Assembly (NCBI GenBank): GCA_013398955.1
Contig: VWPU01009617.1
Span: 62,001 to 126,000 of the forward strand
DNA length: 64,000 nt
Source: Callaeas wilsoni
Lineage: Eukaryota > Chordata > Aves > Passeriformes > Callaeidae
Direction of reading: 5' to 3'
In this document: piece by piece, positions 1 to 25,435 of the stretch
How the letters are laid out: every line of letters starts with the position of its first letter
Numbering within the stretch: the first letter of the stretch is position 1
Notes under the pieces: generated by a model
The model's database searches: none
What the model was told of the DNA's origin: nothing
Seen by the model: only the letters and a program-made list of their open reading frames with translations
Position numbers and translations under genes: made by a program

Positions 1-162
1 GATTTTAAATTTTGAAAATTTCTTAGTATGTGTCCTTGTTGTGGTTTTGTCCTTTTTAATTAACATACTCTTTTGTTAAGAATTTTTTGTGTTTCTGTCT
101 TTTTACATTATTTATCTTTTGAGTGGTTTCATAAAGCTGAATTTCTTTCTCTCCCAACAAAG

Positions 163-13784
<13,622 letters not shown>

Positions 13785-14201
13785 ACATCCTGATGTGTAG
13801 TGGAACTGCATGACTAGTGTTGGAATATGAATCACGGGGAATGCAAGATCAAGAAAATACCTGGGGTTGCATTTGTGATAAATATGGACCTGTCAGTTTT
13901 CCTTCCAGCACGCGTGGGCAAGTGCTCTGCAGCACTGGAAATCACCTGCGAAGTCAAGCGTAGCTGTTGTTGACACCAAGCACCTCTAAGTGGAAAGAAT
14001 ATGTCAGTGTTTTTCAAGTGATGTTGGGGACTAACGTGAGCCACACACCCTAGCTGTAAAGTACGAGCTAGTACCACAGGCAAGGTCGCTGGTATTCCTC
14101 TTCCCAGTGTGCAGCTGAAGCCGCTGTGGTGCAGCCAGTAAGACACTGACAGACTGTAATTGCAACCTGCAGTCATTAGCCAACTTCATAGTTTATGTAC
14201 C

Positions 14202-14209
14202 TGTATATA
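14202..14209 (+). promoter_or_regulatory. Pumilio-type site in HTT 3' UTR
   Basis: TGTATATA fits the Pumilio consensus UGUANAUA. It is on the transcribed strand, 418 bases after the stop. A second exact match is at 15,355-15,362. Confidence 0.35.
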
Positions 14210-15354
14210 CTGTTGTGTAGTACAGAATAGAATTTGTTTCCTAATGTCTCTCCCAAACAAGGAAAAGAGAAAATGGCTTTTATGATTTACACTTCCAGCA
14301 TGTAATTTCTCTCTCTGGACTTTCTGATATCCAGTGGTGTATGTGTTGGTGATACCAGAGATATAGTGCACATACGTAACCACACATTTTTCTTTTTTCT
14401 TCTCAGGATTTCAAATTTGAGTACGTTATATCAGTGAAAGAAATTTTAACTTAAATATTTCTATATTATGTACAGTATGTAAAATTGTAAGATGTGTGGT
14501 GCATGAGCCGTGCTGTAATTGGAGATGAACAAAAGCCATGCTACTGAATGTCTTGACATCTGTATTGTCCTCATTTTTTTTCCTTGTGCTTGAATTCATG
14601 TTCCTTTTGGAAATCCATCTTAATGTACAGATTACATCTTGTTTTGCATCTCACTTTTTCTTAAAGTGCTTTAAAACTGGAATATGTTGATCAATTTGTC
14701 TTGAGAAACTGTACTAAGGAGGCATTCTTGTGATCCACTTTACTGTAGCTTCTTTTGAATTCTTTTTTTTGAGACATAATGGTAAAAAAGAGGACTAGTC
14801 ACTCTGGATCAAACTTCAGATGCTTAAGAAACTGCTCTTATTTGCTGCACAGCATTTTAAGAGACAAAATGGTGCAAGCTCCCCAGAGCAGTCAACAACC
14901 ATTTGACCTTTCCTAACTGAGACCATGGAGTCATCTGGACCACTCTCATGTAAACAAATATATGGTAGCAGTAAAGAATCAGAAGGCTGCTGTGGTCTAC
15001 TTTGGGACTGGCTAAGTGTTAGATTACATAACCTCTTTTATTACCCGTTGTATCCATAATGCTTTAGACACAGACACAAATATCCATGAATTTCAGGACA
15101 CTACACAGGGCCAGATTCAGCTTTTACTCACCACCCAGGGAATGCCATTGATTCCTAAGCTTTACATGAGGAAATCTAGCACAGCATTTGTCTTTAGTTG
15201 TATTTGTTATAAGTCTTTCATTATACAGAAATGATACCTTGGTTCTCAGTCAGATCCTACATTGAACCACTCTTCATTTTCTTACCACACCTTTTGGTGA
15301 CACTTGGAAAAATGAGATAGTGTTGTCAGGAGGAGCATGTACTGTATGTATTTC

Positions 15355-15362
15355 TGTATATA
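15355..15362 (+). promoter_or_regulatory. Pumilio-type site in TGTA-rich block of HTT 3' UTR
   Basis: Exact TGTATATA inside a block (15,340-15,440) that also holds several near matches such as TGTATATG and TGTATATT. Confidence 0.35.
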
Positions 15363-15428
15363 ATGTATATGTTGAAATTATACACATGTGACAACATTTA
15401 ATGTATACAGATGTGTATATTTGTATTT

Positions 15429-15434
15429 ATTAAA
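15429..15434 (+). promoter_or_regulatory. Possible proximal poly(A) signal (ATTAAA) of HTT
   Basis: An ATTAAA at the end of the TGTATA-rich block, 1.65 kb after the HTT stop. The downstream GT-rich element is weak, so use is uncertain. Confidence 0.3.
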
Positions 15435-15720
15435 CCCATGTATTTAAACTAATTCCAATCTAGACCAAAAATTGTTGCTTCTGCCCGTAAATTGATTACA
15501 AAGGAATTGTCCGCTGGTGTCACTTCCTTTTAGAAACAAGTAGAGGAAATTGGTAGTATGGGCAGTAGAAACAACTGTAGATGTTGCTGTATTTAGCTCT
15601 CTACAGGTATTATTATCTAGAGCAATTATTTCTGTCCTTAGTTGGGTTAGTCTTCTTCCTTGGGCCACAGCACTGTGGTGATTTTTAAAAGAAACTGAAC
15701 AGGATTTCAGAAAAAGGTTT

Positions 15721-15726
15721 AATAAA
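15721..15726 (+). promoter_or_regulatory. Possible proximal poly(A) signal (AATAAA) of HTT
   Basis: The first canonical AATAAA after the HTT stop, 1.94 kb into the 3' UTR, followed within 30 bases by a T- and GT-rich stretch (ACTGTTTGAAAGTTTTTGAG). Confidence 0.45.
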
Positions 15727-16730
15727 ATAGATACTGTTTGAAAGTTTTTGAGTTATATTGGAAATTATCTTAATTCTGATAAAAGTCTAATTCCAAGCAG
15801 TGAGATATAATGCCCTGTATTTGCATTAAGGGGTAGTATAGCTCACTCTTCCCTTTTGTAATCACCAATAATCGTTTTGTACTGTAAACCCACACACCAG
15901 TCAGTTTTTGTATGATATATAGTTTAAGTGAAGATATTTTTGTAAGCTATTTTCCAGAATTTAAAATAGATTTTAATATATTTTTAAAGCATCAGGTTAG
16001 TCAAATTCTCATCATATAACAGTATATGTTGTGTTATGAAACTGTTAAATTCTTCATAATTTTAAGCTCCTCATGATTAACACAGACCAGCTGGTTACTT
16101 TACCTTGGGATCACGGGAGCTAGACCCTTTGTGAAACTTTCCAAACCAGCTCGGGACTTGCTGTAGAATCTTTCCAGCCAGTGAAGAAACACATTGAATT
16201 AAGCAGTCAGCACAGCTGGGTGAAAAACATTAGGTGTGACAGACTCCCATTCCTCAAATGCCTCTTGGCAGCCTTAGAGCAAATATTTGCATTACCTGTT
16301 TCAAGACGAGCTCTAGAGCTGATGCACTCAGTTCTAACCTCACACAGATTCACTGGTAGTAATAACTTCATCTGTTTTAACCTCTCTTGGAGATTTGTTG
16401 TGGTATATATACCTCCTGTAACGTGTCCTAAGTGTCTAAAGAAGGGCACCTCCTCGTAAAAAATTCTCTGTGACCTGAAGGAGTTGTAGCTTAAGGGTCT
16501 TCCTAGTGTGGGAACACACTCCAGTAGTGCATCAGTTCAGGCATTTCACTGCAGCACACTTTCCTGTCTTCTTCCTAGACATTCTTTCCACATCGTCATT
16601 TCTTTTGGAGTGAAATCATACTCAAAATCACTCCTGTCTGCTTTTAATGACATGAGCCACAAGGTGTGCCATAGGGGCAGTAACAGCAGAACAGTGGCCT
16701 CTAAGGGATTCTGATGTTGGATTTAAAGGA

Positions 16731-16736
16731 AATAAA
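16731..16736 (+). promoter_or_regulatory. Possible poly(A) signal (AATAAA) of HTT
   Basis: AATAAA inside AAATAAAAAT, 2.95 kb after the stop. TGCTTGTCCTTTGAG follows as a modest GT-rich element. Confidence 0.35.
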
Positions 16737-17148
16737 AATACTGCTTGTCCTTTGAGATTGACTCTATGCAAGATTTTATTTCACAGAGTGTTTTTAACTT
16801 GCTGTAAACAGAAAGCTAATTCTGAAAATCAGGCTGTTCATTTTTTCATTGAGAACAGGGTAGAAATGTGTTTGGTCTGAAGGCATACATTTGGTGTCCC
16901 CGGCTAAACAAAGCAGAGAGCGTCTTTAATGTGCTTTGCAGTGAAAGTGGCTTCTTTGCAGCCTTACAAGATGAGAGGTATGGCATGGCCGGGAGCGTAC
17001 TTGAGACAGATGAATGTTTAAAACTTCAGTTACAATTCAGTTGTCAAAGAACCTACATTACTAAATCTATAACGTGGCCCTCCCCTAAGAACACTGTATG
17101 CCAGCCAACTTGTTATAAATAGCTTTCGGACCAGCTACCCACTGGCCC

Positions 17149-17158
17149 ATTAAATAAA
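17149..17158 (+). promoter_or_regulatory. Probable distal poly(A) signal of HTT
   Basis: Overlapping ATTAAA and AATAAA (ATTAAATAAA) followed at once by a strong T/GT-rich run (GTTTGCTTTGTGTTTCATTT). It is the best combination of signal and downstream element in the region, and its position fits the expected length of the long HTT 3' UTR. Confidence 0.55.
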
Positions 17159-17180
17159 GTTTGCTTTGTGTTTCATTTCA

Positions 17181-20100
17181 GCATGCCCCCTCCCTTGCAC
17201 TGAGTGCAAGAGTGAGGAGTCGCAAACGACAACTTGTTGTAAACCAGTTCTTATTTACGGGATTCAAAGTATTTTCTTTACTATTTATGTTGTTTTCCAG
17301 TTGCAATTGAATGTGAGTTTATTTAAATCTTCTCTAAAGTGTATACTCAGATGTCATTTCTTGCCTAAAGCATCTAGTAAATGATTGTGTGTTACTTTTG
17401 CTTTGGTAGGAATGCCTTCTTAGCACCAAGACATTGCTTGTTTCTTAACCACCAGCAGCATTCCGAAAGCACTGAGTAATGAGTGAACAGATTTAGGTCA
17501 AATGAAGGGGGTAACAAATGGAACTTTTTGGGTTAAAAGTAATTGTTGATATTTAATAGATTTGCCTTAAAAGCATTCTGTCTTGCCATTCTTCTTTTTC
17601 AATGGCCGTTAACTATATAAGGAGGTTGTGTCAAAAACACTGCAAAGACAGTTTTCCAAGAGCAGCAGACCTGGTTTGTCTTAAGATTTTGTGGAGCTGT
17701 CAGGACTGAGCATTAATGCTTCCATAATAAAAGAAATTTTAGGGTATAGTGAGCAATAAATAATAGCAATAAGCAGTTAAATTAAATTCAGTCATTCAGG
17801 ATCTTATCCGATGGTTGAAAGGGATGGGAGAAGACAGGCAACTAATTGAGTACATTCATTGCATAAATCAGACTTTTTCCATGTACAATCCCAACTAAAC
17901 TTTATACTAAAGGTAGAAATCAACTGAGTGACAATGGTAGGTGCTTTGCTGTTTTAAAACAGTTTTGATTATAAGGACACAATTGATGAAAGTTACAAGA
18001 GGGCAAAATACTTTGCTAGTTTTTGAGTAGTTTAAGTATTTTAAAGTGAAAACAAGCTGCTGTAAAAACTAGAGTAAGCAATGTAGCAAAATTTTGGGGA
18101 AATTAATTATGTTAATTTAACCTAATACTGAGATTTGGGGTGAACTCTTTGTGCATGCTACCGAAGTATCCATTTAAAAATCTTGAGAATCCCACAGTCA
18201 TACCCAGGAGAGCTTCTACTGTATGTCAAGTTTTTAGCTGTATTCAGGTAACTGGGTATAAATGCTGCAGAGCATTTGTGAAGCATGTGCTGCTTTTGTC
18301 ATGTGCATTTTGTGTGAGCTTATCATTGCCATCAGTCCGTGCATACACACCATCAAGTTGGGTAAACTTGGCAAGGATAAGGTAACGCGCCCTGTGGTGG
18401 GGTATGGTTTGAGGGCAATGATGAGCAAAAGCTTGGAGCTCCAACCTGAAAAGCAATTGTACTCAAGGGAAAAGGAAAGCGTATAATTTTAGATGTATGT
18501 TTAAGTTTTAAAGAAAAAAAAATGCTGAAAATACTGCACATTGAAACTAAAAGAGAAAATAAAATGCAACTATTACTGTAAGCGATTTTTCTCTGGTTAT
18601 TTAAAAAAAAATGGCTGGATGCATTCTTACTAGGGTTTTTCCCCAGTATCTCTTCCTTTCAGCATCTTTCAAATACTGAGTATTATTAAAATATGCAAGA
18701 ATACTTGAACTCTCTGCAAATGTAGCTAAGCTGCACAATCAGTGCTGTTTGCAATTAACCAAGAACTATCACAGTTGAGCTTTTAATTGTATCTAATAGT
18801 CATGCTTGCCAAAACTTCTCTGGGATTCTTGATGAGATCAGAAAAGGCAAAATTTAAGTGTACAGCTGTATTTGTGAATGAGAGTGTATTTATCCGCAGC
18901 AGTCCTGGGGAGGGATAGTGTTACACAGGAGAAGAAATGGTTTAACTTGCCGAAGCTTGGTTTCCCAGCTGTTGGGCTTGCATCTTAAAAGACATTTCTG
19001 GGTGGTCCTGCTGCTGAACACTGGAGGATCTCTTGCAGTACTCAACGGCTCAGAGACATCTTGTTTTGATTAGCTTTGCAGCACTTGGCTGTTCCCTGGA
19101 AACTCTGGCATAAAGTTTGAAGTAGTAGCTTAATGTAGAAAGCACGTGCTGGTTTTGTCCTTAGTCAAAATAACTTTTTTTACATCCTGTCTTTCCTTGT
19201 CGGCATTGGTGGCGACTGATCAGCCACTGTGCCACCTTTTATTGTAGCCGTGGAGCCGAGGGACAGAACTGTGCTGTGGTAAGTGCCTTTGTCTGCAGAG
19301 CTGGAGACTCGTTTGAGTAACGAAGTCTTCATCTTTTTGTCACTCAGAGAAGAATAGCCATTTAATTTCTGGAAATATTACCCCTAAAGATGAATTGCCA
19401 GGCACAGGGAGATGAAGCATTGCACTTAGTAGACCAGAACTTTTTAATTTACTATAACTTTTTTGCTTTCCTCCCTTACTTTCCTGTCCTGTATAGGTAT
19501 TGTGCTTATTTTTCCTGCTTTTTAGGCAGTGCAGCTGTAAAGAGTATGGCAGCCATCATTTGGGAATTGGCATGGCTCCACCCCAGTTACAAGACAAAAA
19601 GCTTTGATTGCCTGTAGAATTATACATAATTATACCATAAGTTTTGCATAACTGTTTGAAGAGATGAAAAGACTTGTAACTTGTAGGTTTGTTAAAAAGT
19701 TGGAAGTAGGAACATGAAAAAGTTCATACAGTTTATATAGAATGTTATCTTCTGAGTGAGCCAAACCGTCTGCTCTTCTATTGCAGCCGTAATTCTGCCT
19801 TAATTTTGTTTCTGATCTTTCCCATGGTGTGCACATCCAAGTATGGCAGAGCAGTCCTTACCCCAGGTGCTGTTTTCCTATCCTTCAAGCTGCAAATGTC
19901 ATGGGTAGATTTTGATCAAGTGCAACCCGATTGTTTTACCTCATTATTTACATTTTGGAGTTCTTTCAGCCAGGCTGCAGTGTTTGGGCTCCAAGCAAAA
20001 TGCATCCCTGAGGGCTGGGTTTGACCATGCACCAGATGCCCGCAGAGCTGTGAGTCAGGTTAAGTCAGACCATTTAAATACAAGGTTTTTGCTAATCTAG

Positions 20101-23100
20101 CTCATCTTGAATTACATGCACTGTAAAACTTCAAGTCAATGTTGAAGTAACATCTCCAAATTAGAATCTTTGTCTTCTCTGCTCCTTTCTTCCCCTGAGG
20201 AAGAGGCACTAAGTGCGTGTTCATCCGTCTTGCTGTTAAATGGCTCTAGGATTGAAGGATTTGTCTTGTCCAATGGAAAGGCAAGTGTCAAGCTTGCTAA
20301 CTTAACTTTTCTTGGTGTGTCTTGTTAAAGTTGACATTTCAAATACCATCTTTGGCATTTGATTTAACATCTATGAAAATAACACAATTCATTGTTTAAC
20401 TTTTATTTCAGGCAAGTTTGGGCAGATACTCTTTTAATTACACTTTGTTCATAGTTATTTTTCTTTGCCTTCATAACTGCCTCAAACTACCACTGTTTTA
20501 AATGAACACTGGATGCTGCAGAGCTGGGAGGTACTTTTAAGTGCTTTCGAGGCTTCTGATCCTTCCATCTCTTGGTAATGTGGCTTAAGCTCATTCCTTC
20601 TCCTCCTGTCTTCTTTCCTCTGCCTTGGCTTGCCAGAGTAAATATTTCACCTGTCGAATGCTTTAAAATAAAAGTAGTAGGTCATAAATAGATTGGTACA
20701 TGACTAAGTAACAGAGGATAGGACTAAGTGATTCAGAGTACCTGGAGTTTATGAATTAATTTGGTGTCCCAAAGAAGTGGATCTTTAGAAGGGGACCAGA
20801 TAAATCTGCAACTTTTTTGCTACTTAATGTAGCAATCTAAGAGTATTGTTCATATGTTTATCTTCATCAGCACCAAAATCAAATGCTTTCACAAATGATG
20901 TTTCAGTCTGTACTTTTGCTGCTTTACTGCTTTTGTGGTTGTCTTGGGGATGGTTCTATCTGTGCTCACTGAAGCAGTGTATTGATATACTGTAGTTACT
21001 TAAATGTGAGCTTGTGGAGAATACCTGTTCCCGCTGCAGTGTGATCTGATAATACTAAAAAAAAAGTGAGAAACTTGATCTGGCAGCTGGGAAACTTGCA
21101 GGCAGCACTAACAGTAATAGTGAAAGGACCTGCTGCTTCAGAAAACGTTATCTGGGACCAAGTCACATTTATCAGTGGTAAACAGAGGCTTGTATTATGC
21201 TGACAAGTTAATTTTCCAACTCTCTCACTGGCCTACTGTGGGGTTTGAGAGTATCCCTGCATGAGAAAGGTACAGCAAACTTGGTCTGATTCAAGTTGAG
21301 TTGTCTCAGATGACAGGATTAAGCAAATCTGTGTTTTTTAGATCCATAAAAATCCAAACTGCATATTATACCTTTGAAAATAATGATGAATCCAGTGGTG
21401 ATGATGGAGTGTTGTAAGAAGTCATGTTGAGTTATCGTGTTACACTTGAAAAGATTGCTGCACCATATGTACTGGTGAAAGTATGAGGTGCCGAGTTTGT
21501 TGCAGTGAGACTTACAGTGCTTAAAATTCTTTTGTGTTTTTGCTGATGGGTTAAATATCGTCAAAGTGGTTATTAATTATTAACTTAGTGAGGTCTGGCT
21601 TGTCTTTGTCTGTGCTGCTTTTGTTCTCAGTTTGACTGCATTAACTCTAGATGAAATATAAATGCCAGTCCCAAACTAACAATGATTAAACTGTGTTGTT
21701 CTGTGTAGCTTAATTACATGAAAAAAAATCAGGACAGGAGATCAAATTTATTATTTCATGTGTACTCAGTCATGTTTTATTGGCTATAAAATCTCATGTA
21801 GACAGGATAACTTTAGAAGCTGAGTAGCATAAACAAGAATTTAGCCCTAAATTGTGTATTTTGAAGAGATTTTCAAAACCTGTCATGAGATGGGCATTCA
21901 TTGAAAAGAAAGTAATTAAAAGTTGACATTTTGGCAGGGCCCAAAAAGGGGTAGTGATGAGAGTCTGACGTTTTTTCCCTTGTGCTTTTCTGCTCCAGAG
22001 CTCCAGGATGTGATGCAGGAAGTAAGGATAGGATTTGTTCAGCAGCCTGGTGTGTGCTATATATGAGTAAAGGACCTTTTGTCTGCTGAGGGCCAGTTAT
22101 GGACAGGGAAAATATCCATGTTTGTTAAAAAAAAAATATTCCCAACCACAAGCAGTTGGATGGTTCATTGCTGCCTGTTGCAGGTCGTTACTTTTTCTCT
22201 GTGCAAATATATATGCATGAAAATATTTTGTATATATCATCACCTGGATATATCATATATTATATATCAAGATCCAGGCAGTTTGTGGACCTTGAAGAGG
22301 TCTCCTTGGAGACCAAACAGCTGTGGTGCACCCAAGGACAGAGCAGCATCTATGACACTTTTAAGGACATTGCAGGACAGAGCCAGGATGATTCCTCCTG
22401 GGAAAGGGAGGCTTCATGTAACGTGGTTGCAAGATACAGCCCAGGAGCCAAGGAATGGTAGGAAACACCATCTTCTCATTCTTCACCTTCAGTGGCTGTG
22501 TCCACTTCACCACATTATGCCTGAAAATGTTGAAAGTTCCAGTTGTTAAAGGTGGGAGAGCATTTTTTCGGTTGCTCCCAGCTTTTGTGTTTAGTTTTCT
22601 CTTGCACCGTGGGTGTTTACAGAGCAGCAAGGAAAAGACACCCATTTTCAGTAAGCTGTGATAGTAAGTTGAAGGAAGGTTGCAGAACCTGAAACTGCTT
22701 CTTAGTAGTGTTCTTTATCCTTAGACTTAGACCTTAACTTGAGTGTTCCTTTATGTTTGATTATGAAAAGAATAAATACTTTATTTGTTCTTTGAACTAC
22801 AATTTACCCTGTAAATTACTATTCCAGAGTCAGCCAGAACTGTCTTTCTTCTTTTTATACAGGTGCCTTTCATCCACTTGAGGAAAGCAAATGTGCTTTT
22901 TTTTTCCCTCTCCTGAAAATCAGAAATACTAAAACTTTTTCTGCTTTTTCTACTTACAGTTGCATCTCATGTTGCTGCATTTTTCTCTAGTGAGAGTCTG
23001 ATGTTTTGAATTTTCACAGGTAATACTCTTGCCTTATGTGGTTTCTTGATCACATACCAGAGGGTTTCTTCTTTGAAAAGGTGTTACTTTTAAGTTACAC

Positions 23101-23854
23101 AGTTTTGATGTACCCATGTTCATTGCAACATTAAGGCTTATCAGACAGTGGTTGGGTTTTGGTTTTTTAAACCGACCTCTTGACATAATGATTTGAAAAA
23201 GAGAAAAGCTTGACTGGAGATCATTTAGAGAAACTTGGTATGGCACAGTTTATTCCCAAATTTTTAAATGTTGGGTAAAGCTCAGGAGTTGTGCTGTCAG
23301 GGAAATCATCAGGAAAATTGTTTTGGTAGAATGAAGATGGCTCCTGCCCAAAATGCTTTTTGGGAAAGGGATGGTTTCTTATTTCTGTGGTTCAGTTTGG
23401 CCTTTTCCAGTCCTTGAGCTTTTCCATCTCAGCCCTGCGTACACGCAGCCCTGCAGTGTTTGCTGTCCCTGTTCCTCCCTCAGTGTGTGCAGCTCGATTA
23501 GAGCTGGCTGCTGGCTTGTGTTTCAATTCCTCACCATGACTGTCAGTCATATCTCCAGGTTAGCGGTGTCAGCTCAGCAGCTTCAGGTAAGTTACCAGTG
23601 CTGTCACTGGTTGGTTCCTTTATCTCTTTCTCTGCCACATCCTCACCAGTGCCAGTTTCATTCAGGAGACGCTGTTCTTCCCCACGGTGTTTAGCTGGGC
23701 TTGATGAGTGAGGCAGGTTTTGGCATTCTTCCAACACCAAAAGCACCACAAGAACCTCTTTTCTGCTCACCACTGATAGCTTTGGAAATAGAGTGTTGGT
23801 TGAGTCCTTTTACTCCCGCTCTAGGCAGAGCATCCAGCTACAGCTGGGCACAGT
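17181..23854. other. Intergenic stretch, no gene recognised
   Basis: About 6.7 kb of AT-rich sequence after HTT. Short open frames are common but none shows a known domain, a plausible exon chain or a family match. No clear CR1 copy is present. A small AT-rich palindrome lies at 22,243-22,278. If the long HTT transcript ends beyond 17.2 kb, part of this could be more 3' UTR. Confidence 0.6.
22243..22278. repeat. AT-rich palindrome with CCTGGAT/ATCCAGG ends
   Basis: CCTGGAT at 22,243 and ATCCAGG ending at 22,278 frame a core of alternating TATA/ATAT that can itself fold back. Total 36 bp. No flanking duplication was noted. Confidence 0.6.
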
Positions 23855-24463
23855 ATTAACCCTGAGCGACCACCATCCCCTTGGTGCCACGGCCCCACCC
23901 TTGGAGCTCAGCAGTTTGCACCTCATCACCGCCCACTTACTGAGCCCACACCTGGTCAGTTTGTCTGTGAGCCTGTTTTGGGGGACAGTGCCTCAAGCCT
24001 TGCTAAAGTCAAGCTGGATGAGTTGCACTTCCCTCCTCCTTCATCCACTGCCTGGTTGTTTCATCAAACAAAGCTCTCAGCTTAGGTGTGATTACCCTTT
24101 CCCAAATCCATACTGATTACTGCCACTGCCTTCTTGTCCTTAATATGTTTAGAAATGGTTTCCAGAATAATTTGCTGCATCACGTTCCCAGGGACTGACG
24201 TAAGGCTAAGCCTGTGGTTTCCCAGATCCTCCTCCTGGAAGACAGAAGTGATGCTTGTTTCCAGTCCTCAGGAACCTCCCTTGATGGCCACAGCCTCTCT
24301 GACATCAGCCAGATTCCTCAGCCCCAGGGATGCATCCCAGATCATCCTGTGGAGTTGTGTATGCCCATCTTGTCTAAATGTTCCCCAATTTCATTCTCTT
24401 CCATTGAGGGTGAGTCTCTGTGGCTCCAGACCTTTCCGTGGGTGGGACTGGGGTTCCTGGAAT
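23855..24463 (-). repeat. CR1 LINE, reverse transcriptase core fragment
   Basis: The reverse complement of the CR1 ORF2 middle part. Marker pieces on the + strand are CAAGCCTTGCTAAAGTCAAG, CCAAATCCATACTGATTACT, AGGAACCTCCCTTGATGGCC and GATGCATCCCAGATCATCCT, which line up in order with avian CR1. Both the 3' tail and the 5' end are missing. The frame is heavily broken, so this is an old copy. The left edge is approximate. Confidence 0.85.
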
Positions 24464-25435
24464 CCTGCACCAAATTTGGTGCCATTGGACATGAGCTTTG
24501 GTTTTCATTTTCCTTTCAAAACCAGGCTTTTATTATGCTTTTAGTACTGAACAAGAATGCTGAATCCAGGCTTTTTTTCAGAGCAACCCAGTAGAGTGCA
24601 GGCACGGCCCCCCAGTGCAGCTGCGGGCTCCCTGTCCCGCTGCTCCCCACGGGCCTCCCATCCCGGGACAGGTCTGCTCCACGCTGGGGCTCGTGCCAGC
24701 TGCCTGGGAGGCGTGGGGAGGGAGAGCCTGTCGGGGACTACTGGTGGCAGATTAAAACCTACATTCACAGCCAGGTGCTGAAGTGGCCTCTTCCCGAGGT
24801 AAAGGCTTTTGTAGATTTTCCAGTTAACATTGAGCACTCCTGCCTCTCCCGCTCGCACAGTTTAGCTTTGACTTTCTTCTCCTTATCTGTCACTAGAGAG
24901 TAATTGTCCCTTTCATAAGGACCTTGCTTTAACCTTGAACAGCAGTTCCCGTGGCACCTGATGTGCATTATGAACTATATATACTGATGAAAGAGTGAGG
25001 TACAGTCCTAATGTCTTCCTTGATGTTTTCTTTTTAAATCTGTTTCAAGGAACCCTTTCAGATGGGACACGAAAGCTCTCCCATTATTATAAAATCCCTT
25101 ATGAAATATTTCTGTTTTGAAAATAGACATATTTAGAATAGTAAGGTAAAAGCACAGTCTTATCAGGCTGAAGCTGCAATATTCAAGCTGTTTCCAGTTG
25201 CTCTTATCTGTCCTTTCATCTGGTTCTAAATACAAAATGGGCATTTCATTATTAGATGCATACAGAGCCTTTCATTCTGGGGGATACTCCTGTACATACT
25301 TCAATGGGGATTTTTGCAGTATGTGGTAACTTACAAGCAAAAGGTAGATGTTTTTATGATCATATTCTGACAGGGAGTGCTGCAACAGGATTCTGTACTG
25401 GAGAGGGAGAACTCTCAGAACATGGTGGAGGAGAC

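Larger units (their letters stand above)
13785..17180 (+). other. HTT: HTT 3' untranslated region (probable extent)
   Basis: Sequence after the HTT stop with no further coding signal and no CR1 copy. Mammalian HTT makes a short and a long 3' UTR, the long one near 4 kb; an end at about 17,180 would give 3.4 kb. The best distal end is the ATTAAATAAA cluster at 17,149-17,158 followed by a GT-rich stretch. Possible earlier ends are an ATTAAA at 15,429, AATAAA at 15,721 and AATAAA at 16,731. The block 15,340-15,440 is very rich in TGTA/TATA motifs. The extent is inferred, since no transcript data are available here. Confidence 0.65.

Noticed and set aside
22079..22549. Open frame of 156 codons on the + strand
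   Set aside because: Runs through a poly-A stretch and the AT-rich palindrome; no conserved pattern.
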